NCBI GenBank assembly: GCA_964355425.1
Contig: CAYHDN010000002.1
Coordinates: forward strand, 1 to 30,927
Direction of reading: 5' to 3'
Origin: CAYHDN01 sp964355425
Lineage (GTDB): Bacteria; Patescibacteriota; UBA1384; XYA2-FULL-43-10; CAINNR01
DNA: 30,927 nucleotides
Both the position numbers and the translations under genes were made by a program. The notes under the pieces are model-generated. The model had not been told where the DNA came from. It searched no databases and saw only the letters and a list, made by a program, of their open reading frames with translations. Positions 21,035 through 28,910 of the stretch are shown here, piece by piece; positions within the stretch are counted from its first letter, which is position 1; each line of letters starts with the position of its first letter.

Positions 21035-22718
21035 TTTGGTCTCCAATTTTTAGATCAATCAACCGAAGGTCAATAAAATTTTTCCCATTCCAATAATTTA
21101 TACCGGGATTATATACGATATCATATTTTGAGCCGGTTTTTAAATTCGAGCTTACAATTTCGGAATTAAATGATATGGCTTTAAAATCATTAATACCATT
21201 GGTGAAAACCAGCTGCAGGTGATTATTCTCTTTTCCAACTAGACGATGAGATTTAAGGCGGAGGGATTTGGTTATAAATATTGGTTTAGGATTTCCCATT
21301 CCAAACGGTTCGAAGTTCTCAATTTCTTGAAAAAGTCTGATACTAATTTTGTTTTTTTCTAGTTTTAAATCAATATCTATTTTTGGCAGTAAGTATTCGT
21401 CGGGAATCTCCTCGGTTGCGATCTGGGTAATTGAAAAAGAAAATTTTTGAAAATTTTCTTTTTTCACTTGAACACCAGCCGCGGCAGAGTGGCCGCCAAA
21501 ACTGATGAGATGTTTTTTGACTTTCAAAAGACCATCAACAATATTGAAGTCTTTAATACTTCTTGCACTGCCAACTAGTATTTTTTCTTCTTCCCGAAAA
21601 AGAATTACCGGCCGAAAATATTTTTCTAAAAGTCTGCTGGCCACCGGACCAATTACGCCTTTTGGCCAATCTGGGTCTGATAAAATGATAATCTTGTTTT
21701 TTGTTAAATTCTCTTTTTCAATTCGCCTGGATACCGCAGCAAATATTTTCTCCATTGAATTTTGTCTTTTTTGATTCTGGTCCTCAAGATGTTTTGCCAG
21801 TTCGAAGACTTCGTTTACCTCATCAGAAATCAAGATTTTAAATGATCCGGTTGCCAAATCGATCCGCCCGGGCGCATTAATTCTCGGGCCGATTTGAAAA
21901 CCGATTGAATAAGCGTTGATTTTATTTTGATTTATTCCTGCTAGTTTACAGATTGCGTCAATGCCAATGTTTTTCGCTTTTGATAGCACCAGAAGTCCAT
22001 ATTTTGCAATAAGTCTATTTTCATCAACTAGAGGCACGACGTCGGAAACAGTAGAAATTGCAATTAAATCCAAATTCCATTTAAGAAAACTTTCAGTTAT
22101 CATTTCCGGATATATTTTTTTAAGCCCCTGAACCAATTTGTAAACTACGCCTCCGCCAGATAGCTCCTTAAATGGATATTCAGAGCCGTTAATTTTTGGG
22201 TTTATTACTGCCAGTGCCTCCGGCAATTCATCTCCAGGCAAGTGATGGTCGGTAATAATCAAATCAACTTTTTTTGATTTTATATATTTGGCAAATTTGG
22301 TCTCCTTTATTCCAAGATCAACACTTATTATTAATCTGCAGCCCTTTTTGATTAAACGATCAATCCCCGACTGATTAAAACCATACCCTGATTGGCGGGT
22401 CGGAATATAAACCTCCGGCTTAATACCGAACAATCCAAAGGTTTTATATAAAAATGCCGCTCCTGGTATTCCATCGGCGTCATAATCAGCAAAAATGCCG
22501 ATTTTTTCCTTACTATCAATCGCCTTTTTGATTCTTGACAACGCCGGTTTTATATCAGGCAAGAGTTTCGGGTCGTGAAAATCTCGGTCAAAATCTGGCT
22601 GTAAAAAATTATCGATGGCATTTTTATCAATGCTATCTTTAATAATTCCACGATTATATAAAATCTGGACAATTGGGTCATCAAACTTCTTCTCTTTTAC
22701 TTGCCAAATTCTTTCCAT
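21024..22718 (-). CDS. recJ: Single-stranded-DNA-specific exonuclease RecJ
   Basis: 564 residues, the usual length. DHH-family phosphoesterase: motif I DYDADG (78-83), motif III DHH (157-159), the conserved LDLIAISTVSDVVPL-type stretch (about 231-245), and the DHHA1 motif GGHSAAAG (about 408-415). An OB-fold DNA-binding domain follows (about 450-560). It degrades single-stranded DNA 5' to 3' in recombination and mismatch repair. Starts at the ATG at 22718; the region upstream is shared with the divergent 122-aa gene and holds a TGATAT-ACTA-ATATCA dyad. First gene of recJ-radA. Confidence 0.95.
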   Translation of the reverse strand: MERIWQVKEKKFDDPIVQILYNRGIIKDSIDKNAIDNFLQPDFDRDFHDPKLLPDIKPALSRIKKAIDSKEKIGIFADYDADGIPGAAFLYKTFGLFGIKPEVYIPTRQSGYGFNQSGIDRLIKKGCRLIISVDLGIKETKFAKYIKSKKVDLIITDHHLPGDELPEALAVINPKINGSEYPFKELSGGGVVYKLVQGLKKIYPEMITESFLKWNLDLIAISTVSDVVPLVDENRLIAKYGLLVLSKAKNIGIDAICKLAGINQNKINAYSIGFQIGPRINAPGRIDLATGSFKILISDEVNEVFELAKHLEDQNQKRQNSMEKIFAAVSRRIEKENLTKNKIIILSDPDWPKGVIGPVASRLLEKYFRPVILFREEEKILVGSARSIKDFNIVDGLLKVKKHLISFGGHSAAAGVQVKKENFQKFSFSITQIATEEIPDEYLLPKIDIDLKLEKNKISIRLFQEIENFEPFGMGNPKPIFITKSLRLKSHRLVGKENNHLQLVFTNGINDFKAISFNSEIVSSNLKTGSKYDIVYNPGINYWNGKNFIDLRLIDLKIGDQSGK

Positions 22719-22736
22719 GGCATTATCATACCATTT

Positions 22737-22752
22737 TGATATACTAATATCA
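22737..22752. promoter_or_regulatory. TGATAT-ACTA-ATATCA dyad in the recJ / 122-aa gene divergent region
   Basis: A perfect 16-bp dyad, built from the same TGATAT half-site as the outer arms of the PaaX-like operators, sits 26 bases before the ATG of the 122-aa gene and 19 bases before recJ. Its position suits an operator overlapping both promoters; the link to the PaaX-like protein is a guess. Confidence 0.35.
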
Positions 22753-22777
22753 TAAGATCATTAATTTAGGAGGCAAG

Positions 22778-23146
22778 ATGCAGGTTAAAGAATTGCTCAA
22801 AAGTGCCATAGAGGGCACTGGAGACGTGGCCAAGGATGTAATGAGTACGGCAACCGACCTGGTCAAAGAAGGCACAGCCGACATTGGTGAACTTTTCGGC
22901 GCTGTTGTCGAGCTTGGCGCAGAGGGAGTCGGAGACGTTACATCAGGAGTCAGAGATGTCTTCATTGGCTCGGTAAAGGCATTGGAGCAGTCCGGGAAGA
23001 CTACCGAAGAGGCAGTCGAAGTTGTGACAACAAAAGCGACTTCAGCGGTTTCTAACATTGGCAAAGAAGGCATGGAAGACGCTTCGGGTGCGGCCCAAAA
23101 AGGCATCGAGGAAGCAAAAGAGATCGTCAAAAAACCGATCGAATAG
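22778..23146 (+). CDS. Small Ala/Gly/Glu-rich amphipathic protein (LEA-like)
   Basis: 122 residues after AGGAGG (22769-22774) and the ATG at 22778. The sequence is low in aromatic residues and has no Cys, with repeating 'V-x-x-A/G-T-x-D-hydrophobic-V-K-E-G' stretches that form long amphipathic helices, interrupted by Gly. This resembles late-embryogenesis-abundant or apolipoprotein-like helical proteins in style, but I do not recognise a specific family. There is no signal peptide or transmembrane helix. It is monocistronic, with a strong symmetrical terminator just downstream, and is richer in G+C than recJ next to it. Stress protection or membrane-surface binding is a possible role, unproven. 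Confidence 0.75.
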   Translation: MQVKELLKSAIEGTGDVAKDVMSTATDLVKEGTADIGELFGAVVELGAEGVGDVTSGVRDVFIGSVKALEQSGKTTEEAVEVVTTKATSAVSNIGKEGMEDASGAAQKGIEEAKEIVKKPIE

Positions 23147-23155
23147 TACCAGACA

Positions 23156-23190
23156 AAAAATACCCAGCGATCACATCAAAGGGTATTTTT
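23156..23190. terminator. Symmetrical intrinsic terminator of the 122-aa gene
   Basis: AAAAATACCC (23156-23165) pairs perfectly with GGGTATTTTT (23181-23190), leaving A- and T-runs for termination on both strands. Confidence 0.8.
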
Positions 23191-23201
23191 GATTGAGAAT
23201 T

Positions 23202-23230
23202 AAAAAAGGTCACCAAAATTGCTGGTGACC
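23202..23230 (-). terminator. Minus-strand intrinsic terminator of the division operon
   Basis: On the minus strand GGTCACCA (23230-23223) pairs with TGGTGACC (23215-23208), followed by TTTTTT. It is the first good minus-strand terminator after ftsQ, implying a 3' untranslated region of about 310 bases. Confidence 0.75.
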
Positions 23231-23272
23231 GTTATGTTATTGCTGTGTGGTCTGCGATCGGATAGAGATCAT

Positions 23273-23301
23273 AATGTTTCAATAGCTTGGAAACATTTTT
23301 T
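23273..23301 (+). terminator. Plus-strand terminator-like hairpin
   Basis: AATGTTTC (23273-23280) pairs with GAAACATT (23290-23297), followed by TTTTTT (23296-23301). No plus-strand gene lies between this and the terminator at 23156-23190, so it is either a backup or the end of an unrecognised short RNA starting after 23190. Confidence 0.6.
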
Positions 23302-23477
23302 ATATTCAAATCTATCCGCCACAAACAAAAAAATCAATCTAAATACAATGTGAAGAGATATAAAAAAGTGCGATTGATGTGCACGTGCGACAAAATCACC
23401 CATATTTTAATATTATTATTTGTAGATAACCGCTTTCATTATCAGAAGAGCCCAGTCGGTAAAAACAAGGGTTTTTA
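23302..23477. other. Non-coding stretch downstream of ftsQ
   Basis: AT-rich sequence with GTGCGATTGATGTGCACGTGCG near 23368 as its only GC-rich part. The open frames here are short and have no ribosome binding site. I see nothing I can name. Confidence 0.3.
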
Positions 23478-23524
23478 CACTTTCCCACACACACTTTCCC
23501 ACACCTACGAGGTGTGGGAAAGTG
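23478..23524. repeat. CACTTTCCCACAC repeat: two direct copies plus one inverted
   Basis: Two tandem copies of CACTTTCCCACAM (23478-23491 and 23492-23505) are followed by a TACGA loop and a perfect 14-bp inverted copy (23511-23524). On the minus strand it reads GTGGGAAAGTG repeated at a 14-bp period. It lies 18 bases after the ftsQ stop. The motif recalls MraZ boxes (TGGGA direct repeats), but the usual period is 10 bp. Confidence 0.6.
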
Positions 23525-23542
23525 TTAAATAAAATTACAAAG

Positions 23543-24361
23543 TCACTTATAGTATGCCCAGCCGTTGATGCGCATATCGACATACTCCCTAATCCCATCA
23601 CGGTAAGAAATCATGATGTTTTTCAAGTCCAATAGTTGCTTCTCCGCTGACCTGGTAGTATCGAATTTAACGTAGAAACCGGCTTCAGTATAAACATACA
23701 AATCGAAAGTTGTTTCCGGCACCTGGAAACCGGAAATTTTGATGTTGGTATTGTCAAAGAATTTATCGTTAATCTCTCTGGTAAATTTTACGAAACTAGG
23801 AGAAACAACCAGCTCTCCAACCGATAAATTCAAGTTCTTTTGATCGATAATATGGATTAAATCAGCAGATTCTGCTGCCCCAATTTCCTTATCGGCAATA
23901 CCAGCGTCGTCAATCAGAAAGTACTTTCCTTGAGTCTGCCAAACAATCGTTGGCTTTCTCTCCAGAACAACAATTTTTATTGCGTTTGGAATACCGCGAT
24001 ATATTGCAACATCTTCAATAATTGGATTTGACTTAATAATTTTTAATCTTGTTGATGCAATATTGAAGCGAAAAATATTGTCATCGACCGGAATGGATTT
24101 GATAATCTCCTCGCGAGGAACAAGATTCGAACCCTCAACAATTATCTCTTTAATCCGAAAGTATGGAGAATACATCGCAAGCCAAAAAAACAGAGCGATA
24201 ATAATAAGAATGAATATATTACCCCAAAATTTCGTTGGCAGGTTAATTATCGGATTACAAGCAAATTTCATCTTCGGAGCAACAAAAATCCGGCCGGAAC
24301 CTTGTGGTTTTTGCTCTTTATCGCGATATTTGGAATAAGAGTAACGATCCCTCGCTTGCAT
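23543..24361 (-). CDS. ftsQ: Cell division protein FtsQ
   Basis: 272 residues from the ATG at 24361. Basic cytoplasmic N terminus, one membrane helix (about 45-66), then a POTRA domain (about 68-140, with FRIKEIIVEGSNLVPREEI) and a FtsQ/DivIB beta domain (about 140-270). It is a bitopic scaffold that recruits later divisome proteins to the septum. Last gene of the murD-ftsW-murG-murC-murB-ftsQ operon, 27 bases after murB. The usual following genes ftsA and ftsZ are absent here; transcription probably ends at the hairpin near 23208. Confidence 0.9.
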   Translation of the reverse strand: MQARDRYSYSKYRDKEQKPQGSGRIFVAPKMKFACNPIINLPTKFWGNIFILIIIALFFWLAMYSPYFRIKEIIVEGSNLVPREEIIKSIPVDDNIFRFNIASTRLKIIKSNPIIEDVAIYRGIPNAIKIVVLERKPTIVWQTQGKYFLIDDAGIADKEIGAAESADLIHIIDQKNLNLSVGELVVSPSFVKFTREINDKFFDNTNIKISGFQVPETTFDLYVYTEAGFYVKFDTTRSAEKQLLDLKNIMISYRDGIREYVDMRINGWAYYK

Positions 24362-24388
24362 CAATAAATGTTAAAAATAATAACTGCG

Positions 24389-25393
24389 CTACCATTTACC
24401 GATATATTCAATCTCCTCTTCTAGATTTGTCCGAAATTCTGCTCGCACAGCATCCTTCATCTGACTTGCCAGCCGGCGAATATTTTCAGCCGTTGCTTTT
24501 CCTTGATTTAGAATAAAGTTGGCATGTTTTTTGGCCACGACTGCATCGCCAATTTGCATTCTTTTAGCTCCGGACTGATCCAGAAGATACCCAGCCGATT
24601 GTTCTTTTTGCAGCCCTGGATTTTTAAAAAAGCAGCCAGCACTTTTTGCATCCAACGGTTGGGAATTACGTTTAAGCTTCATATTCTCCTGCATTTTACG
24701 TAAGATTACCTCTTTTTTGCTTTGACAAAGTTGTAATCTAACCGATAGTATAACTGGCTTATTTTCTGTTGGATGGATTCTGGAAAATTCTTTTAATCGC
24801 GAAGTGCGATTTCTAAAGTTAAACCATTTTGGAGTATGGCGGACAATTTTTGTCCCGACGACTGCGTGTCGGGATCCCGCACTCTCGACATCCTGTCGAG
24901 GCGTCGGGATTTCTCTGGAATTTTTTCCCGGTATTAGAATCGTTGCGGATTTAATGAAGTCACCAATTGCATGACCAAAAGCACCGGCATTACCATAAAC
25001 CGAGCCACCAATTGTTCCCGGAATACCAAAAAGAAATTCCAGTCCCCCTAGATCCCTGGAAGCGGCGTCCATTAGAAGTCGCCCTATTTCAACACCAGAG
25101 CCAACAATTACTTCAGCGCTGTCGCCGGAAAAAACGATATCGCGAAGTTCATTTTTTATTACTACACCAGGAAAGCCAATATCTGAAACAACAATATTAT
25201 ATCCTCCACCAAGTACGAAATAAGGAATCTCACGTCTGGAAAGATAAGATATGACGCCCACGAGTTCGTCTACTCTTTCAGCTCGATAAAAATAATCGGC
25301 AACGCCACCAACTCCTATGCTGGTAAAATCCTTTAAAAGTATATTTTCCTCCAGTTTTGCCCCAAATTGTTCCTTGAATTCATCATCAAACAT
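24389..25393 (-). CDS. murB: UDP-N-acetylenolpyruvoylglucosamine reductase, with an in-frame palindromic insertion
   Basis: 334 residues. FAD-binding motifs GGGYNIVVSD (62-71; Tyr where Ser is usual) and IPGTIGGSVYGNAGAFG (124-140) are present; the C-terminal motif is SAGCFFKNP (251-259) and the last residues hold the conserved acid (EEEIEYIG). The catalytic Ser of E. coli MurB (in GSFFKNP) is replaced by Cys254, which could still donate a proton. It reduces UDP-GlcNAc-enolpyruvate to UDP-MurNAc with NADPH. Residues 163-181 are encoded by a 57-bp GC-rich palindrome (24853-24909), an extra loop absent from typical members. The start overlaps the end of murC by eight bases. Cytoplasmic. Confidence 0.94.
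   Translation of the reverse strand: MFDDEFKEQFGAKLEENILLKDFTSIGVGGVADYFYRAERVDELVGVISYLSRREIPYFVLGGGYNIVVSDIGFPGVVIKNELRDIVFSGDSAEVIVGSGVEIGRLLMDAASRDLGGLEFLFGIPGTIGGSVYGNAGAFGHAIGDFIKSATILIPGKNSREIPTPRQDVESAGSRHAVVGTKIVRHTPKWFNFRNRTSRLKEFSRIHPTENKPVILSVRLQLCQSKKEVILRKMQENMKLKRNSQPLDAKSAGCFFKNPGLQKEQSAGYLLDQSGAKRMQIGDAVVAKKHANFILNQGKATAENIRRLASQMKDAVRAEFRTNLEEEIEYIGKW
24853..24909. repeat. 57-bp palindromic element inserted in frame in murB
   Basis: Outer arms TCCCGACG (24853-24860) and CGTCGGGA (24902-24909) are perfect; inside are CTCGACA-TCC-TGTCGAG (24884-24900) and an alternative stem TCCCGAC/GTCGGGA (24853-24859/24868-24874). The length is exactly 19 codons, so the reading frame is kept; GC content is far above the surrounding gene. 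Confidence 0.75.
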
Positions 25394-26663
25394 TTTTTCT
25401 TCCTAAATATTTATCGGCAATTTTATAAACCGGTGGAATACCAACGGTGACTAAAATGTCGCCACTGTTCAAATTTTTATTTAGCCAATCTACGATTTCA
25501 TCATCGTCGTCAATAAACCTTGCCTTGTCTTTTTCGATTTTGTTTATTAAGTTCACTATGTCTCGGCCACTAACATTCAATTTTATGTCTCGTCCAGGAA
25601 CAAAGAAGATCTCCTTTATTATCACTCTGTCGGCAAGTTTTAAGGCAGCGGGAAATTTGTCCAAAAAGACTTTTGTTCGTTTGTATTGATGCGGCCAAAA
25701 AACCGCGACGATTTTTTTTTCGGGAAACTTTTCCTTAACACCAGAAAGAAATGCGGCAATTTCTGTCGGGTGATGACCATAATCATCAATTACTGTTACA
25801 CCATTTTTTTCGCCTTTTATTTCAAACCTTCGATGCGCACCCCTAAATTTTGAAATCACCAATTTGACAATGTTGTTTTCAATTCCTAAAACTTTCGCTA
25901 CCGCAATTGTTGCCAAGGCGTTACGACGATTATGGTCTCCGGGTAATAATAATTCAAATGGTAAATCGGAAATTTCATTGTTTTTATCTAGACCGTATTT
26001 AATAATATCGATTTTGTCGTTTTTAATCAGATTAGCGGTATCAACCGTATTTTGATCATCGCCGCAAACTACAACCGAGCCGCCAGCAATTGTTTGTGAA
26101 GCAAATTTAGCAAAAGTCGTCTCGAGGTCAGGCAAACCACCAGGGTAGTGGTCAAGATGTTCCTCCTCAACATTGGTGATAACAGCGATATCGGGCTTAA
26201 TATAGAGAAAATTTCGGTCATATTCACAAACTTCAATCACCGCCCACTGCCCACTACCGCTGTAAACAACTCCGCCAAATTCTTGTACTTCTTCACCAAC
26301 AATAATCAATGGATCAAATCCAGCTTTTATTAGCGTCAATCCTATCATTGCGCAAGTTGTAGTTTTTCCGTGTGTGCCGGATATGGCAATAATTTTTTTA
26401 TCTTTAATAATTTCCGCTAGCATCTTGCCACGTTTAATAAGCGGAATTTTTAATTTTTTCGCTGCTTCGATTTCCACCCAACCGGCAGAATTAGGAGTTA
26501 CCGCTGAAGTATATATCACGGCATCTATATTTTTGTCGATATTCTCTGCGCTGTGTCCGGACAATTTCAAATCCGAGCCAGTAACTTTGTGTCCTTGACT
26601 CTTCAGTATTTGGGCAATTGCCCGCATTGAAATTCCGGAAATTCCGACTAAATGGTACCACAT
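25386..26663 (-). CDS. murC: UDP-N-acetylmuramate--L-alanine ligase
   Basis: 425 residues. The N-terminal Rossmann domain binds UDP-MurNAc (VGISGISMRAIA, 6-17). The P-loop is SGTHGKTTT (95-103). The central domain includes EVCEYDRNFL and NVEEEHLDHYPGG, and the C-terminal domain starts near VIDDYGHHPTEI, a MurC hallmark. It adds the first residue, L-alanine, to UDP-MurNAc using ATP. It starts at the ATG at 26663, 29 bases after murG; the spacer has TTAAAACTTAAAAG repeats and only a weak ribosome binding site. It overlaps murB. Cytoplasmic. Confidence 0.96.
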   Translation of the reverse strand: MWYHLVGISGISMRAIAQILKSQGHKVTGSDLKLSGHSAENIDKNIDAVIYTSAVTPNSAGWVEIEAAKKLKIPLIKRGKMLAEIIKDKKIIAISGTHGKTTTCAMIGLTLIKAGFDPLIIVGEEVQEFGGVVYSGSGQWAVIEVCEYDRNFLYIKPDIAVITNVEEEHLDHYPGGLPDLETTFAKFASQTIAGGSVVVCGDDQNTVDTANLIKNDKIDIIKYGLDKNNEISDLPFELLLPGDHNRRNALATIAVAKVLGIENNIVKLVISKFRGAHRRFEIKGEKNGVTVIDDYGHHPTEIAAFLSGVKEKFPEKKIVAVFWPHQYKRTKVFLDKFPAALKLADRVIIKEIFFVPGRDIKLNVSGRDIVNLINKIEKDKARFIDDDDEIVDWLNKNLNSGDILVTVGIPPVYKIADKYLGRKNV

Positions 26664-26692
26664 GTTTCAAACTTAAAACTTAAAAGTTAAAA

Positions 26693-27802
26693 CTATAGAA
26701 ACTGTTTTAGATATTTAACTACCGTTTCTCTGCCATCAAGTTTCAGAGATTTTTTCAGATTTTCCGCTAAAAGCTTTCGCCTGTTTTCATTGGCCAGTAA
26801 TTTCGATATTGCGCTATACAAAACAGCTGATGATAAATTTCTATCTTCAATTACTTCCGCCGCCGACTTCCTGGAAAAATACTTGGCATTTTTTACTTGA
26901 TGGTCGGCGGTAGCGTGAGGATATGGTATCAGAATTGTTGTCTTTTTGAAAGCGGCAATTTCAAATATTCCAGAGCCAGCACGGGAAACAACCAGATCGG
27001 AGATGCGCAAAGCCGAAAACAATTCCTGCTCAATAAAATCGGAGACGAAATATCGGGGCTGGAGTCCTTTTGATAATAATTCTTTAGCTTTTTTCGCTGG
27101 CTCTAAATCACCCTTTCCTGTCTGATGAATTATCTGGCATGTTGGCAAGGTTTTTTCCAAAATTTCGAAAATATTTTTGTTGATAGTTTTTGCGCCAAGA
27201 CTGCCACCAAGTATTAAAACCGTCGGTAATTTCGGATCAAACGAAAAAACTTGATAATCTTTCAGGGTTCTTGCCGAAGGATCGTGAAATTCCGGCCGTA
27301 AGATCGGTCCAGAATACTGCGAATTTTTAATTTTTCGTTCATAAACATCTTCCGGATAGGACAGAAAAACTTTTTTTGCAAAGCCAGAGATAACTTTGTT
27401 GCTTCGTCCAAGAACCGCATCCGATTCATGAATTACTACCGGCCAGCCAAGAACTCTGGCGGCAAAGGCCATCGGTAGCGTGGCATAATTGCCCTTTAAA
27501 AAAATTACACTTGGGCGGTGTTTCAAAATTAGATATTTTGATTGGACCAATCCAACACCGGATTTAAAAGCGGCGGAAATTTTTGACCATGACCCAAATT
27601 GAGATTTACCAGCTTTGATTTTTAGATATTTTGAATTTCTTAATTTAGAATAAAATTTTTTTTCGATTTCTGAGCCAACACCAATGACAAAAACTTTTAG
27701 CTTAGGATCCTTCTCTAGCTCCTGCGCCAAGGCAAAAACCGGTACGACATGGCCGCCCGTATCCGCCCCCATAAGAAATATGGTTTTCTTTTTCATTTCC
27801 AT
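26693..27802 (-). CDS. murG: UDP-GlcNAc:undecaprenyl-PP-MurNAc-pentapeptide GlcNAc transferase
   Basis: 369 residues from the ATG at 27802, which lies one base after the ftsW stop; a longer frame would run back into ftsW. GT28 family: the N-terminal G loop reads GADTGGHV (12-19), where GGTGGH is usual. A second glycine-rich loop GGSLGAKTIN and the sugar-nucleotide motif SRAGSGIFEIAAF ... PYPHATADHQVKNA are intact (family signature: PYPxAxxxHQxxNA). It converts lipid I to lipid II on the inner face of the membrane. Starts are coupled through the operon, with a weak GGTGG site. Confidence 0.95.
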   Translation of the reverse strand: MEMKKKTIFLMGADTGGHVVPVFALAQELEKDPKLKVFVIGVGSEIEKKFYSKLRNSKYLKIKAGKSQFGSWSKISAAFKSGVGLVQSKYLILKHRPSVIFLKGNYATLPMAFAARVLGWPVVIHESDAVLGRSNKVISGFAKKVFLSYPEDVYERKIKNSQYSGPILRPEFHDPSARTLKDYQVFSFDPKLPTVLILGGSLGAKTINKNIFEILEKTLPTCQIIHQTGKGDLEPAKKAKELLSKGLQPRYFVSDFIEQELFSALRISDLVVSRAGSGIFEIAAFKKTTILIPYPHATADHQVKNAKYFSRKSAAEVIEDRNLSSAVLYSAISKLLANENRRKLLAENLKKSLKLDGRETVVKYLKQFL

Positions 27803-27803
27803 A

Positions 27804-28910
27804 TTAGTCCACCGTTTGTTTGGAAATATTAAGAAGTATGCCAACGGCGGCCAAAAAGGCCACCAGTGAAGTGCCGCCGTATGAAATAAATGGCAGTGGG
27901 ACACCGGTCAGCGGCAGAAGCGCCAGCATCGCCGCTAGATTAACAAAAGTTTGCCAAATAATCCAGGTTGTGATGCCAACCGCAACCAATCGTGAGAATG
28001 TGTCCGGTGCGCGTCTGGCGATCGAATAACCGCGATAAGCTATTATCGCATAAATAAAAATGACTGTAGACGAGCGCAAAAAACCCAGTTCTTCAGCAAT
28101 AATCGGAAATATCGAGTCGGTATGTGCTTCAGGCAAATAAAGATATTTCTGCTTGGACTGGCCGAATCCCAGCCCCCACAAACCGCCCGAGCCGATGGCA
28201 ATCAAGGCGTTACGAATATGATAACTGGTAGATAGAGTATCGGAACCGGGATTAAAGAAAGCAGTCAGTCTTTGCATCCGATACGGCTCAATTTTAATCG
28301 CCAGCCAAATAAGAAAAACTCCCAGCGATCCGCCGATAGTAAGATGGGACAGCTTGACGCCGGCGGCGAAAAAAATTACTGCTGCAGTAACCAAAATCAC
28401 GCTGAGTGTTCCTAAATCTTTCTGCAGGAGCATCAAAACTGATACCGCACCAACAAATACAATGAAAGGTGCGAATGATTTATTAACATCATCTTGATGT
28501 TTTTTGCTTGAAAGCCAGCCAGAAAGATAAAGAATCATCGTTAATTTAGCAATTTCTGATGGCTGGAAACCAAAACCAAATAAATTTATCCAGCGGTTGG
28601 CTCCAGCGTCACTACCACGGAAAATAAAAACCGAGCAAAGTGCAATCAGGGTAATTACCAACATCGTGCTCGTATGTTTTTGCCAAAATCGGTAATCTAT
28701 TGATTGAAAAATTATCCAGACTAAAGCACCGATACCAAGTGAAACGAGCTGGCGGACGAGAAAATATTTATCAGTTTCCTGGTGGGTAATTTGCAGGGAT
28801 AAATACTTCGATACCGAATAGATCATTACCAAACCAAATGCGATTAAGGCAAAAACCAGAATCATTAACAAATAGTCCGCCCCTTTTCTGTTTTTATATG
28901 AATGATTCAT
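27804..28910 (-). CDS. ftsW: SEDS-family peptidoglycan glycosyltransferase FtsW
   Basis: 368 residues with about ten membrane helices. SEDS signatures: FGFGFQPSEIAKL (about 132-144), GSGGLWGLGFGQSKQKYLYLPEAHTDSIF (written here as separate pieces GSGGLWGLGFG and LPEAHTDSIF, about 238-265) containing the catalytic Asp, and the C-terminal PLPFISYGGTS. It polymerises lipid II at the septum together with a class B PBP; no such PBP gene is in this window. Its ATG overlaps the murD stop by four bases. The genomic position next to murG and murD supports FtsW rather than RodA. Confidence 0.93.
   Translation of the reverse strand: MNHSYKNRKGADYLLMILVFALIAFGLVMIYSVSKYLSLQITHQETDKYFLVRQLVSLGIGALVWIIFQSIDYRFWQKHTSTMLVITLIALCSVFIFRGSDAGANRWINLFGFGFQPSEIAKLTMILYLSGWLSSKKHQDDVNKSFAPFIVFVGAVSVLMLLQKDLGTLSVILVTAAVIFFAAGVKLSHLTIGGSLGVFLIWLAIKIEPYRMQRLTAFFNPGSDTLSTSYHIRNALIAIGSGGLWGLGFGQSKQKYLYLPEAHTDSIFPIIAEELGFLRSSTVIFIYAIIAYRGYSIARRAPDTFSRLVAVGITTWIIWQTFVNLAAMLALLPLTGVPLPFISYGGTSLVAFLAAVGILLNISKQTVD

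Noticed and set aside
23287..23532. 81-codon plus-strand frame downstream of the 122-aa gene
   Set aside because: No ribosome binding site, composition follows the AT-rich spacer, and it runs through the 14-bp palindrome; likely spurious.
26664..26692. Internal promoter between murG and murC
   Set aside because: The 29-base spacer holds only TTAAAACTT-type repeats with no -35/-10 pair at good spacing.
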